Counted from the stretch's first letter, positions 47,692 to 55,279 are shown. The stretch: 64,000 nt of DNA from Cupriavidus taiwanensis (GCF_900250115.1 NZ_LT984803.1:1391583-1455582); one strand, 5' to 3'. The notes: generated by a model from the letters alone, not told the origin. Numbers and translations are program-made.

Positions 47692-48657
47692 ATGAGATTG
47701 ATTACAGCATTCGCAATAGGATGGCTGGCATGCAGTGCTTCGTTCGCGGAATCCTTCCCTTCCCGGCCACTGACCCTGGTGGTGCCGTTTTCGCCCGGTG
47801 GCCCGACAGACGTTGTGGCCCGTCACCTGAGCGCCGCGATGGGACGGTCACTGGGGCAATCGGTGGTCGTGGAGAATCGTGCCAGCACGGGCGGCATTGT
47901 CGGTTCGGAGTTCGTTGTGCGGGCCGAGCCCAATGGCTATACGCTATTGATTCATAACATCGGCATGGCGACCTTGCCCGCGCTGACCAAAAGGCTTCGA
48001 TTCGACCCGACCAGGGACTTTGACTATATCGGGCTCGTTGCCGATGTGCCGATGACATTGGTCGCGCGCCCGAACCTTGCACCGTCCGGGTTCAGCGAAC
48101 TGCGGGCCTATATCGCGGCCAATCAGCGGAAGATCAATCTCGCCAATGCGGGCATCGGCACAGCGTCACACCTGTGCGGGCTGATGCTGATGAGCCAGCT
48201 CCATGCGGCAATGACGAGCATCCCGTATAAGGGCGCTGCGCCGGCCATGGTCGATGTCCAGGGCGGGCAGGTCGATTTGTTATGCGATCAAGTGACGACC
48301 ACGCTCCAGCCGATCAATACCGGCCGGGTCAAGGCGTACGGCAGCACGACGTCGCAAAGGCTGGCCGCGTTGCCCAAGCTGCCGACCCTGCACGAGCAGG
48401 GCCTGGATCAGTTTGAAGTGACAGTCTGGCATGGCGTCTACGCGCCCAAGGGCACGCCCAGGCCAGTCGTCGCCAAGCTGGTCAAGGCTCTGCAGGATGC
48501 GGTTGGTGATGCTGCCTTCCGGGAGGGAATGCTGAAGCTCGGCGCAATCCCGGTAGCGGTTGACCGCGCTACGCCCGAAGCACTGTCGCAGCAATTGAGA
48601 AGCGAGATTGCCCGATGGACACCGGTCATCAAACAGGCCAACGCCTTTATCGACTAA
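47692..48657 (+). CDS. Bug-family (TctC) periplasmic binding protein, first copy
   Basis: A 321-residue exported solute-binding protein. The signal peptide is MRLITAFAIGWLACSASFA. The Bug signature is RPLTLVVPFSPGGPTDVVAR, and SIPYKGAAPAMVDVQGGQVDLLCDQ is the second ligand-loop region. Bug proteins bind carboxylates or amides for tripartite tricarboxylate transporters, often without cognate membrane genes nearby, as here. AAGGAGA precedes ATG 47692. It is probably the last clear gene of the GST operon, and its ligand is likely the pathway's substrate acid. Confidence 0.92.
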   Translation: MRLITAFAIGWLACSASFAESFPSRPLTLVVPFSPGGPTDVVARHLSAAMGRSLGQSVVVENRASTGGIVGSEFVVRAEPNGYTLLIHNIGMATLPALTKRLRFDPTRDFDYIGLVADVPMTLVARPNLAPSGFSELRAYIAANQRKINLANAGIGTASHLCGLMLMSQLHAAMTSIPYKGAAPAMVDVQGGQVDLLCDQVTTTLQPINTGRVKAYGSTTSQRLAALPKLPTLHEQGLDQFEVTVWHGVYAPKGTPRPVVAKLVKALQDAVGDAAFREGMLKLGAIPVAVDRATPEALSQQLRSEIARWTPVIKQANAFID

Positions 48658-48692
48658 CAGCGGCCGAAGGCCAGGGTTACTTGGGAGCGATC

Positions 48693-48986
48693 ATGGGCAA
48701 CGATTCCCGGCAGACGGAAGCAGGCGCGCGCAGCGAAGTCGTGCGGCGGATTGCCATGGAGGCGGCCGCGCTGATGATGTTCAAAGGAACGTCGGCGGCG
48801 ACGGCGATTTCCGCGGCGGTTGCGCATCATGTTTCCGATGTACAGGGCGGGCGCGAGTGCAGGGGAACATTGGCGGAGGTCGAGTCGACCTGGATCCCGC
48901 CAGGCAGAGACCAGGAGGTCCTCGAGGCGTCCACCGGGATTCTGGCGGAGGTCGAAATGCGCCTTTCCGAGACGACGTGGGATTGA
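48693..48986 (+). CDS. Hypothetical protein (97 residues)
   Basis: Starts MGNDSRQTEAGARSEVVRRI with GGGAG a few bases upstream, 35 bases after the Bug gene. The first half is helical and Ala-rich (AMEAAALMMFKGTSAATAI). No family is recognised. It may be a real small gene at the end of the operon or decayed DNA; the neighbouring remnant at 49447 argues for caution. Its TGA overlaps the ATG of the next open frame (TGATG). Confidence 0.4.
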   Translation: MGNDSRQTEAGARSEVVRRIAMEAAALMMFKGTSAATAISAAVAHHVSDVQGGRECRGTLAEVESTWIPPGRDQEVLEASTGILAEVEMRLSETTWD

Positions 48987-49360
48987 TGGCAGGCAGCGCG
49001 ATGGCCGGCCTTGGTCGTGCGGACATGCCATGCACGCCGGCCGAGCTGCTTCACCGGATCCGGGCCATGCTGAAGCAGCTAAGCTTCGATGAGGCCAGCG
49101 CCGCGAAGACAGAGGCATCCGGCATCGAGCGTCGCCTCGCGACGCGGTTGAGCCAGGCCATTGCGGTAGGCTCAGCGCTGGAAATTGCCGTGGTTTTAGG
49201 TTGCGGTGCCGAACTCTCGCTGTTCCCCGACGATGCTGTGCTCGAGCGGTGCACGACAACCGTACGGACGGCAGGGCAATGCACACTGGTGGGTGCGATC
49301 TGGGCAGTGCGGCATCGATGCGTGCGAGGGGGAGGGGCGGTCCGGAGATTCTCGCTCTAG
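48986..49360 (+). CDS. Hypothetical protein overlapping the preceding one
   Basis: A 124-residue open frame starting at the TGATG overlap. The first 70 residues look helical (CTPAELLHRIRAMLKQL, IERRLATRLSQAIAVGSAL). The tail is Arg/Cys-rich and not protein-like. No family is recognised. The stop-start overlap is suggestive, but codon use is unlike the surrounding genes, so this is weak. Confidence 0.3.
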   Translation: MAGSAMAGLGRADMPCTPAELLHRIRAMLKQLSFDEASAAKTEASGIERRLATRLSQAIAVGSALEIAVVLGCGAELSLFPDDAVLERCTTTVRTAGQCTLVGAIWAVRHRCVRGGGAVRRFSL

Positions 49361-49446
49361 CCACCATCCTCGAGGCCCCTCAGCGGCCATCAGGCAACCG
49401 CATTGGCACTGAACGGAAACTGGGGATGCCGGTTCAACCCACCCCA

Positions 49447-49521
49447 CGCGAGGCCGCTATGGCAAAGCTCGTGGCAACAGAGTCGGCTCGGCGTGTCGTC
49501 GATGCTGCAGCCCAGCTTTTA
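49447..49521 (+). pseudogene. Remnant of an acyl-CoA dehydrogenase C-terminal domain
   Basis: The plus-strand frame reads REAAMAKLVATESARRVV, then DAAAQLL. This matches the helix of acyl-CoA dehydrogenases usually written EAAMAKLFASE..RVV..AVQ. Nothing recognisable lies before it, and after it the frame runs antisense into the hydratase gene. It is a scrap of about 25 codons, taken as evidence that a dehydrogenase gene was once here. Confidence 0.5.
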
Positions 49522-50301
49522 ACCCCAGTTCGGGCGACGTTTCTCTACGAAGGCAGTGATGCCTTCGCGCGCATCATCGGTGGCCGCGACGCGGCAGAAC
49601 GTATCGACTGCATAGGAAACACCACGACGGTAGTCGCTGTCGGCGGCCCGATGGAATGCTGCTCTGCCAATGCTCATCGCAGAGGCTGACTTGGCGGCCA
49701 GATTTGCGGCCAGTGACCGCGCCTCCTCGAGTACCGTTTCCGTGGGGACCACACGATTAACCAGATGCAAGGCCTGCGCCTCGCTCGCGTTAAAGGAGCG
49801 CCCGGTAAAGAGCAAGTCGAATGCGACGTGACGGCCGACGATGCGCGGCAAATGGGTAAAGTGGATAGCCGGGAGCATGCCGACGTCAATTTCCGGGTAT
49901 CCGAAGCTGGCATCCTCGGCGGCCACAATCAGATCGCAGGAGATAGCGAGGGTCATGCCGCCGCCGCGCGCGGCGCCACTCACCGCGGCGATGGAAGGTT
50001 TGCCAAGACGATACTGTGCTTCTGACAGCTGGACGTAAAGCTTGTCCAGAAGCGTGTGGACGGTATCCGCCGATGCGCCTTGCAGTGCGGCAATATCAAG
50101 CCCGGCGCAGAATCGCTTGGGCAACGAACTCGCAATGATCACTGCCCGAGCCGCGTCATCAGAGGCAGCGCGATTCAGCGCCTGAATCAGCGCGTCGACC
50201 ATTGGAACGGTAAGCGCATTGACCGGAGCGTGGTCGAGGAGAATTTCGGCGACGTGGTCGCGGACAGTGTAGGTGACCAAGGACATAGTCTGCTCAATCA
50301 T
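49519..50301 (-). CDS. Enoyl-CoA hydratase/isomerase family protein
   Basis: A 260-residue crotonase-fold protein. The oxyanion-hole strands are RFCAGLDIAAL and AAVSGAARGGGMTLAISCD. The second catalytic block FGYPEIDVGMLPAIHFTHL keeps its Glu. The first Glu of classic hydratases (GGGCELA) is replaced by Thr (GGGMTLA), so it may be an isomerase, a hydrolase or a hydratase of unusual substrates. ATG 50301 lies eight bases after the CoA-transferase stop; ATG 50286 is the alternative. It is last in the minus-strand operon. Confidence 0.88.
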   Translation of the reverse strand: MIEQTMSLVTYTVRDHVAEILLDHAPVNALTVPMVDALIQALNRAASDDAARAVIIASSLPKRFCAGLDIAALQGASADTVHTLLDKLYVQLSEAQYRLGKPSIAAVSGAARGGGMTLAISCDLIVAAEDASFGYPEIDVGMLPAIHFTHLPRIVGRHVAFDLLFTGRSFNASEAQALHLVNRVVPTETVLEEARSLAANLAAKSASAMSIGRAAFHRAADSDYRRGVSYAVDTFCRVAATDDAREGITAFVEKRRPNWG

Positions 50302-50309
50302 GGTGTGGT

Positions 50310-51518
50310 CTAGGCGGCTGCCGCCGTTGCGGCAGAAGTCACGGCGCCGGTGTGGTACATGCCTTTAATCTGCCCTGGTGTGAACCCAGCCTCGTGCAGG
50401 ATTTCGTCAGTGTGTTCGCCGAGCAGCGGGGCGGGACGACTTGCCCGGCGTGCTCCTCGGCCGAAGCGGACGGGCAAGCCGATGTTCGAGACGGTACCCA
50501 GGACGGGGTGCTCGGTCTCGACAATCAATTGTCGGGCCTTGACTTGAGGGTGTGCCAACGCTTGATCCAGCGTCTGAATCGGCGAGTAGGGCACCCCGAT
50601 TTTCTGGAGCGCTTCCAGCCAGTATGCGAGCGGCTGGGTCGAGAGGCGAGACTGCACCAGTTCTACCGTACGGGCGAAGTTCTGTACGCGCGCGGCATTG
50701 GTGGCAAAGTCCGGATGATCCACGCAATCTTCGAGGCCGGCGACCGCGCAGAAGCGCTTCCATTGAGCGTCATTGCCAACACCCAGCATAAGGGGGCCAT
50801 CAGCGGCCTCGAACGCCTGGTAGGGCGACATGGAAGGATGCGCAGTACCCATCCGTTGCGGCGCCTTCCCGGTACGCCAGTAGTTCTGCGCCATGTAGCC
50901 CATAAAGCCAAGGGCGGTCTCCATGAGCGCGACTTCGAGATACGTTCCCTTGCCTGTGCTGTGCCGCTCGAGCAGGGCAGCCAGGATGCCGCTGAGGGCG
51001 TGCATGCCTGTGCCGATGTCGACTGGCGAAAAGCTCGCCCGCGCAAATTTTCCGCCGGGCTCGCCCATGGTGCTGATCATCCCGCTGAACGCCTGCAGCA
51101 TCACATCATAGCCGGGTTCGTTCCCGAGGGGGCCGTCGCGCCCATAGCCGGATATCTCGCAGTAAATCAAGCGGGGATTCAATGCGCTCAGGGTTGCGTA
51201 GTCCACGCCGAGTTTCGCCGCGGTGCCCCCGCCGAAGCCCTGCAGCACGATATCCGCGTTAGACGCAAGTTGTTGAACAACACGTTGGCCCGCTTCGCTC
51301 TTGAGATCCACGGCGATGCTGCGCTTGTTGTGGTTGACAGCAAGGAACACCGCCGACTGACCCGCATCCTGCGGCACCCACCCGCGTGTGTCGTCGCCGG
51401 AACCCGGTGGCTCCACCTTAATGACATCTGCGCCCAACTCCCCGAGGTATTGACCGCATAGCGGGCCTGCCAGGACCTTGCTCAGGTCCAGGACCTGAAT
51501 ACCTTTCAATGGTTGCAT
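50310..51518 (-). CDS. Family III CoA-transferase, third copy
   Basis: A 402-residue CaiB/BaiF enzyme: VLDLSKVLAGPLCGQYLGEL, NHNKRSIAVDLKSEAGQ, and the likely nucleophile Asp167 in FSPVDIGTGMHAL. The C-terminus ends in an Ala-rich tail. ATG 51518 (MQPLKGIQVLDL) has AAGGAA about ten bases upstream. An ATG at 51539 overlapping the Bug stop is also possible and would couple the two. It sits between Bug protein and enoyl-CoA hydratase, which suggests uptake, activation and hydration of one acid. Confidence 0.9.
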   Translation of the reverse strand: MQPLKGIQVLDLSKVLAGPLCGQYLGELGADVIKVEPPGSGDDTRGWVPQDAGQSAVFLAVNHNKRSIAVDLKSEAGQRVVQQLASNADIVLQGFGGGTAAKLGVDYATLSALNPRLIYCEISGYGRDGPLGNEPGYDVMLQAFSGMISTMGEPGGKFARASFSPVDIGTGMHALSGILAALLERHSTGKGTYLEVALMETALGFMGYMAQNYWRTGKAPQRMGTAHPSMSPYQAFEAADGPLMLGVGNDAQWKRFCAVAGLEDCVDHPDFATNAARVQNFARTVELVQSRLSTQPLAYWLEALQKIGVPYSPIQTLDQALAHPQVKARQLIVETEHPVLGTVSNIGLPVRFGRGARRASRPAPLLGEHTDEILHEAGFTPGQIKGMYHTGAVTSAATAAAA

Positions 51519-51535
51519 GGCTTGAGATTCCTTTT

Positions 51536-52510
51536 TCATTCCGGCTGGATGCCAAGTCCACGCGCAACGTTCGTCCAGCGCTCGGCGTCCGTTCGGACGA
51601 AGCTGACGAGCTGATCGGGACGGGTTGGCATCGGCTCTGCGCCACGATTGCGTAGCGCCGCAACGTATTCGGGGTCATTGACGGCCTTTGCCGCAGCCGC
51701 TCGCAAACGGTCGACCGCTGCCTTAGGAGTCTGTGCAGATGCCTGTAGGGAGAACCAGAACTTCAGGTCTGCGCCTGGGTATCCGGCCTCTTTGAGCGTC
51801 GGGACGTCCGGCAGCATGGGGGATCGCTGCGAAGCCGTAATGGCAAGTGGCTTCAGCTTGCCGCCCTGTATCTGGCCGATGCAAGTCGTAAAGGAGTCAA
51901 ACACAAAATCGACCTGGCCGGCCATCACGTCCGTGAGCGCCGGCGAGCTGCCTTTATAGGGCACCGCAACCGCTTGGAAGTCCGCCTTTTTCTGAAGCAG
52001 GGAGCCATAAATGTGCGGCGACGATCCAGCACCAAAGGTGGCATATGTCAGTGCGCCAGACTTCGCCTTCCCCAGTTGGACCAGATCGGCTAGCGTCTTT
52101 GCCTTGAGTTTGTCGGGGTGCACGACCAGGACGTTTGGCATGGAGCCCGTCGTAGCGATGGGCACGAAATCTCGTCCTGGCTGAAAGCGGGCGTGCGGGT
52201 ACATCAACGGATTCACCGCTTGCATTGCCACGGTGTTATGCAAGAGGGTGTAGCCATCGTTGCCGCTATCGAGCACATGCTGAGCACCGATGTTGCCGCT
52301 GGCGCCAGGGCGATTGTCAATGACCACCGCTTGGCCCAGTTCCTTGGACAAGGCCGTGGCCAGCAAGCGAGCGATAAAGTCGGTGGGCCCGCCGGCGGCA
52401 AATGGCACAACGATCCGTACTGGCTTGGTCGGCCATTCAGCGGCAAAAATGGGGCCCGCCATGACGGCCGCAGCCGCTCCAAGCACCAAGGTGCGTCGTC
52501 TCGGATTCAT
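51536..52510 (-). CDS. Bug-family (TctC) periplasmic binding protein, second copy
   Basis: A 324-residue solute-binding protein. The N-terminus MNPRRRTLVLGAAAAVMAGP has an RRR start like a Tat signal, ending IFAAE. KPVRIVVPFAAGGPTDFIAR is the Bug signature and AVPYKGSSPALTDVMAGQVDFVFD the second loop. AGGAGAC precedes ATG 52510. It heads the minus-strand operon with CoA-transferase and hydratase, divergent from a LysR gene. The ligand is unknown. Confidence 0.92.
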   Translation of the reverse strand: MNPRRRTLVLGAAAAVMAGPIFAAEWPTKPVRIVVPFAAGGPTDFIARLLATALSKELGQAVVIDNRPGASGNIGAQHVLDSGNDGYTLLHNTVAMQAVNPLMYPHARFQPGRDFVPIATTGSMPNVLVVHPDKLKAKTLADLVQLGKAKSGALTYATFGAGSSPHIYGSLLQKKADFQAVAVPYKGSSPALTDVMAGQVDFVFDSFTTCIGQIQGGKLKPLAITASQRSPMLPDVPTLKEAGYPGADLKFWFSLQASAQTPKAAVDRLRAAAAKAVNDPEYVAALRNRGAEPMPTRPDQLVSFVRTDAERWTNVARGLGIQPE

Positions 52511-52549
52511 GCTTGTCTCCTGTGATTCTGCGCAAGCATGCCCATTTGC

Positions 52550-52605
52550 GAGATATAAATCCAAGACAGAATATAGATATCCGATATAAGATTTCGGTAT
52601 ATCTC
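52550..52605. promoter_or_regulatory. Inverted repeat in the Bug-LysR divergent region
   Basis: Perfect arms GAGATATA (52550-52557) and TATATCTC (52598-52605) enclose a second imperfect dyad, ATATCCGA/TTCGGTATAT. The block is strikingly A/T-rich in this genome. It lies between the two divergent starts, where a LysR regulator would bind. The arms are seen directly; the binding is inferred. Confidence 0.6.
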
Positions 52606-52623
52606 ACGATTGACGCGTGCCCC

Positions 52624-53607
52624 ATGGCTCTCGAACTACGTACCCTGCGGGGATTCGTCGCGGTTTGTGCAGCTGGCTCCATTTCCCGAGCCGCCGAGCG
52701 CTTGCACATCGCCCAGCCGGCGTTGAGCCTGCAGATGAAGAATCTGGAGGAGGAGTTCGGCGCGGACCTGCTCGAACGGACCCCGCGCGGCGTGGTCGCG
52801 ACCGCAGCGGGAGAAATGCTGCGGTCGCATGCGACGGACATCCTGCGGCGAGTCGAGGTCGCGTACGAGGACGTCAGAACAGCCATCAAGCAGCCTCAAG
52901 GCAGGGTCGCAGTGGGGCTGCCGCAGTCGTTGGCAAAGCTGCTAACAGTGCCGCTCGTGAAGGAAGTCTGCGCGGAATGGCCGGGGATTGATCTCCAGAT
53001 CATCGAGCAGAGCACCGGATATATTCCGCAAGGGCTGCTGACTGGCCATCTGGACATTGGCATGACGTTCGGCGCTACGCCCGAGCCAGGGTTAAGAGCG
53101 GATCGCGTGCTTGAAGAGCGGCTGCTGCTTGTTGGCCCGCCGGGCGAGCTGTCCGCGCATGGGATAGGCGGCATCAGCGCTGCAGTCGGCGTCCCGTTTT
53201 CCCAACTGGGCCGCTATCCGTTAATTCTCCCTGCCGGACTACATGGTTTGCGTAGTCTCATCGACCGGTTCAGCGCGTCCCATGACACCGAGCTTCAGGT
53301 TATCGCCGAAGTGAATGCAATCCCGGAGCTCATTGCCCTTGCCGCAGCGGCGGCAGGCTTTACTATCCTGTCGCACGCATCAGTGCAAGAGGAGTGGCGA
53401 AGCGGGGTCGTGTCGTGCGGCCGTATCGCCGAAGAGGGAATCACGCGACAGGTGTACCTTTGCCGGGCGGCAACACTACCCGCCTCCTTGGCTGTGACGA
53501 CTGTATGGCAACGTGTTCTCGCGATTACCAAACGGCTAGTGGACGGGGGGGAGTGGCCGGTTTACCGCTTCAATGCCGGAGGAGAAGGCATGGGTATCCA
53601 GCGGTGA
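52624..53607 (+). CDS. LysR-family regulator of the bug-CoA-transferase-hydratase operon
   Basis: A 327-residue LysR protein. The helix-turn-helix region is LRTLRGFVAVCAAGSISR with AERLHIAQPALSLQMKNLEEE. The effector domain begins GRVAVGLPQSLAKLLTVPLV. ATG 52624 follows the family start (MALELRTLRGF). It is divergent from the Bug gene with a 113-base shared region containing the 52550-52605 repeat. It is the last intact gene before the right end of the island. Confidence 0.93.
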   Translation: MALELRTLRGFVAVCAAGSISRAAERLHIAQPALSLQMKNLEEEFGADLLERTPRGVVATAAGEMLRSHATDILRRVEVAYEDVRTAIKQPQGRVAVGLPQSLAKLLTVPLVKEVCAEWPGIDLQIIEQSTGYIPQGLLTGHLDIGMTFGATPEPGLRADRVLEERLLLVGPPGELSAHGIGGISAAVGVPFSQLGRYPLILPAGLHGLRSLIDRFSASHDTELQVIAEVNAIPELIALAAAAAGFTILSHASVQEEWRSGVVSCGRIAEEGITRQVYLCRAATLPASLAVTTVWQRVLAITKRLVDGGEWPVYRFNAGGEGMGIQR

Positions 53608-53787
53608 GGGGCCTGCTTCAGGTCGAATCCGGGGTAAAGGATTTGAGGGGGCAGGTATCCAGCACATCGAAATGCGCCCGTGGATCGGGTAACGGGAGGT
53701 AGCCAAAACATTCGGCCTCGCTCCGGCACTGATGGTACGAAAAGTTGGTGGCGCTTGTAAGTCAATGGTTTATAAGGAAGTTCAATT

Positions 53788-53835
53788 CCCTTGCAAGGCG
53801 TAGGTCGGGGGGTTCGAACCCCTCAGCATCCACCA
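53788..53835 (+). repeat. Degenerate copy of the tRNA-Val 3' half (attachment-site repeat)
   Basis: The copy starts in the anticodon loop (CCCTTGCAAGGCG against CCCTTACAAGGCG) and runs to the CCA end. It has one extra G before the T loop and one C-to-T change in the acceptor. The 5' half of the tRNA is absent. It matches tRNA-Val 40047-40090 and marks the right end of the island. Confidence 0.88.
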
Positions 53836-53856
53836 CCGCACGGCCGGCAAGAATCA

Positions 53857-53887
53857 AAGGACTTGGAGCGATCCAGGTCCTTTTTTT
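53857..53887 (+). terminator. Second copy of the tRNA-Val terminator
   Basis: AAGGACTTGGA/TCCAGGTCCTT with loop GCGA and a T run. It is the same hairpin as at 40110-40140, so the duplicated block extends past the tRNA itself; after it both copies read on with TTTTTTTATGCC. Confidence 0.9.
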
Positions 53888-53915
53888 ATGCCTGTCTCAC
53901 CACCGGCAGGATCTG

Positions 53916-54116
53916 GTGTTCCAGTGGTGGAATGGGGATGCGTCTCCGAAAGCCCGAGCCAAAACGTTGGACTATCTCTCAAAGCGGTTTGACGACATCT
54001 TCGGGCAGGCCGGCTGTGTCGGACTGAAATTCCACGACCTGCGGCACGAGGCGGTGAGCCGGCTCTTTGAAAAGGCGACCCTGGCCGAGAGCCAAATCAT
54101 GAAGATCAGCGGTCAT
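53916..54116 (+). pseudogene. Tyrosine-recombinase (integrase) fragment
   Basis: The plus-strand frame contains LVFQWWNGDASPKA, then FHDLRHEAVSRLFEKATLAE and KISGH. These are the HxLR and GH boxes of the catalytic domain of phage-type integrases common at tRNA genes. The N-terminal half, the first catalytic Arg and the tyrosine are missing; after ISGH the expected block is garbled. It is a remnant only 80 bases beyond the tRNA-Val repeat, probably the integrase of an older element at this tRNA. Confidence 0.75.
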
Positions 54117-54436
54117 AGGTTTCGTGAAGCCTATTCATATCGGGGATATGGTCATGCCGCTCACCCTCAAACTGGCGCGGGCTATTTTGAAGAACCGAAT
54201 GCCCCTTGTGGCAGGGCGTACGCCGCCTCAAGCTTCAGTCGTTCGCCTCGAGACTTGAGTGCCTGGATGCTCAGAGAGGGAGTAGCACTGACAAACCTGA
54301 TTTGCGAGCAGCGTCTGATGCGAGCAATGTTTGATGTGTCGCAAGGCAAGCAACATGGCCGGTATGGATTTGCTTGTCGCGAACGCCGTAATACCGTCTT
54401 CTACGACCGCTTTGGCGAGACCCACTCTTGCTTTGA
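54117..54436. other. Gap between integrase fragment and cytochrome operon
   Basis: About 320 bases without a supported gene. The plus-strand frame stays open but shows no recognisable protein. The minus strand has a 65-codon open frame (54228-54425) of no known family. It is probably decayed mobile DNA. No terminator for the cytochrome operon is obvious. Confidence 0.45.
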
Positions 54437-55231
54437 CTACTGCCCTTCGGTCGCCGCTTTTCGCGCGTAAAAACCCGCCACCTCTTCAATCTCCTTGTCC
54501 GTCATTGCCCTGGCCATGTTGCGCATCTGGCCTTCGGCATCGTTGCGCCGCTGCCCATTGCGAAAGGCGCGCAGTTCAGTGGTGAGGTAGTCATGCGGCA
54601 TGCCTTCCAGCCAGGGTGCGCCGAACTTCTGGTCAACGCCGCCGTGGCACGAGATGCACGGGGCAATGTTGCGCAGCGGGTCGCCCACGCGGACGAGTGG
54701 GGGCAGGGATTCGTCGTAGGTGGTCGGTGCGGTGCGAGCCTTGGGGAGCGAGGCGTAGTAGGCGGCGAGGTCGGTGATGTCGCGTTCGGACAGGTTGCGG
54801 GCCAGCGATTCCATAATCGCGCTGCCGCGCTTGCCGGATTTGTAGTCCTGCAACTGCTTGACGACGACTTCCGGGTACTGTCCGGCAAGGTTGGGCGCAT
54901 TGGACGCGCTCATGCCGCGCGCACCGTGGCACATCGTGCAATTGTTCAGGGCCAGCGTGGCGCCGCGGCCGATGACGTCGGCGGGGGCGGCATGGGCCAT
55001 GCTCCGGTCGAGCACGACGTTGGTGGCGATGTGGCTGTTGCGTGAGGTGCCCTGGCTATTCCAGCTGGCTGGCGCGCCGGCGGCGCGGCAGATGGCATCC
55101 CACACGCCGCGCGCGGAGAAATCGCCTTGTACGGAGGGCAACCAGATAAAGCCGACCAGCGCCAGCACCACCGTCAGCACGACCAGCGCCAGTACGCTCT
55201 TGTTGCCGATGGGATTGTGATGCGCGGACAT
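54437..55231 (-). CDS. Dihaem cytochrome c (c4-like), membrane-anchored
   Basis: A 264-residue cytochrome with two CxxCH sites (98-102 CTMCH; 192-196 CISCH). One N-terminal helix (about 12-30) is not followed by a cleavage site, so it is probably anchored with both haem domains in the periplasm. Distal Met ligands are likely in GMSAS and MARAMT-type segments. It is last in the oxidase operon, 49 bases after subunit I, and is inferred to pass electrons to the CuA subunit. Confidence 0.9.
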   Translation of the reverse strand: MSAHHNPIGNKSVLALVVLTVVLALVGFIWLPSVQGDFSARGVWDAICRAAGAPASWNSQGTSRNSHIATNVVLDRSMAHAAPADVIGRGATLALNNCTMCHGARGMSASNAPNLAGQYPEVVVKQLQDYKSGKRGSAIMESLARNLSERDITDLAAYYASLPKARTAPTTYDESLPPLVRVGDPLRNIAPCISCHGGVDQKFGAPWLEGMPHDYLTTELRAFRNGQRRNDAEGQMRNMARAMTDKEIEEVAGFYARKAATEGQ

Positions 55232-55279
55232 TGACGGTTCTCCTGTTGAGCCTGTGGGCAGGCGAGTCAGCGGCTACCG

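Larger units (their letters stand above)
40091..53787. mobile_element. tRNA-Val-integrated genomic island (catabolic, about 13.7 kb)
   Basis: The segment lies between intact tRNA-Val and a degenerate copy of its 3' half. It carries no housekeeping genes, is by eye less GC-rich than its left flank, and is packed with catabolic, uptake and LysR genes. No integrase lies inside; the only recombinase scrap nearby (53916-54116) is just outside the right repeat. The boundaries follow from the repeat. Mobility today is unlikely. Confidence 0.75.

Noticed and set aside
49530..49590. FLYEGSDAFARI on the plus strand, resembling the YEGTSEIQR motif of acyl-CoA dehydrogenases
   Set aside because: The minus strand here encodes the normal C-terminus of the enoyl-CoA hydratase, so the likeness is probably chance; only the part up to 49521 is kept as a remnant.
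54228..54425. Minus-strand 65-codon frame next to the cytochrome operon
   Set aside because: No ribosome site or family likeness, and it lies in decayed mobile DNA.
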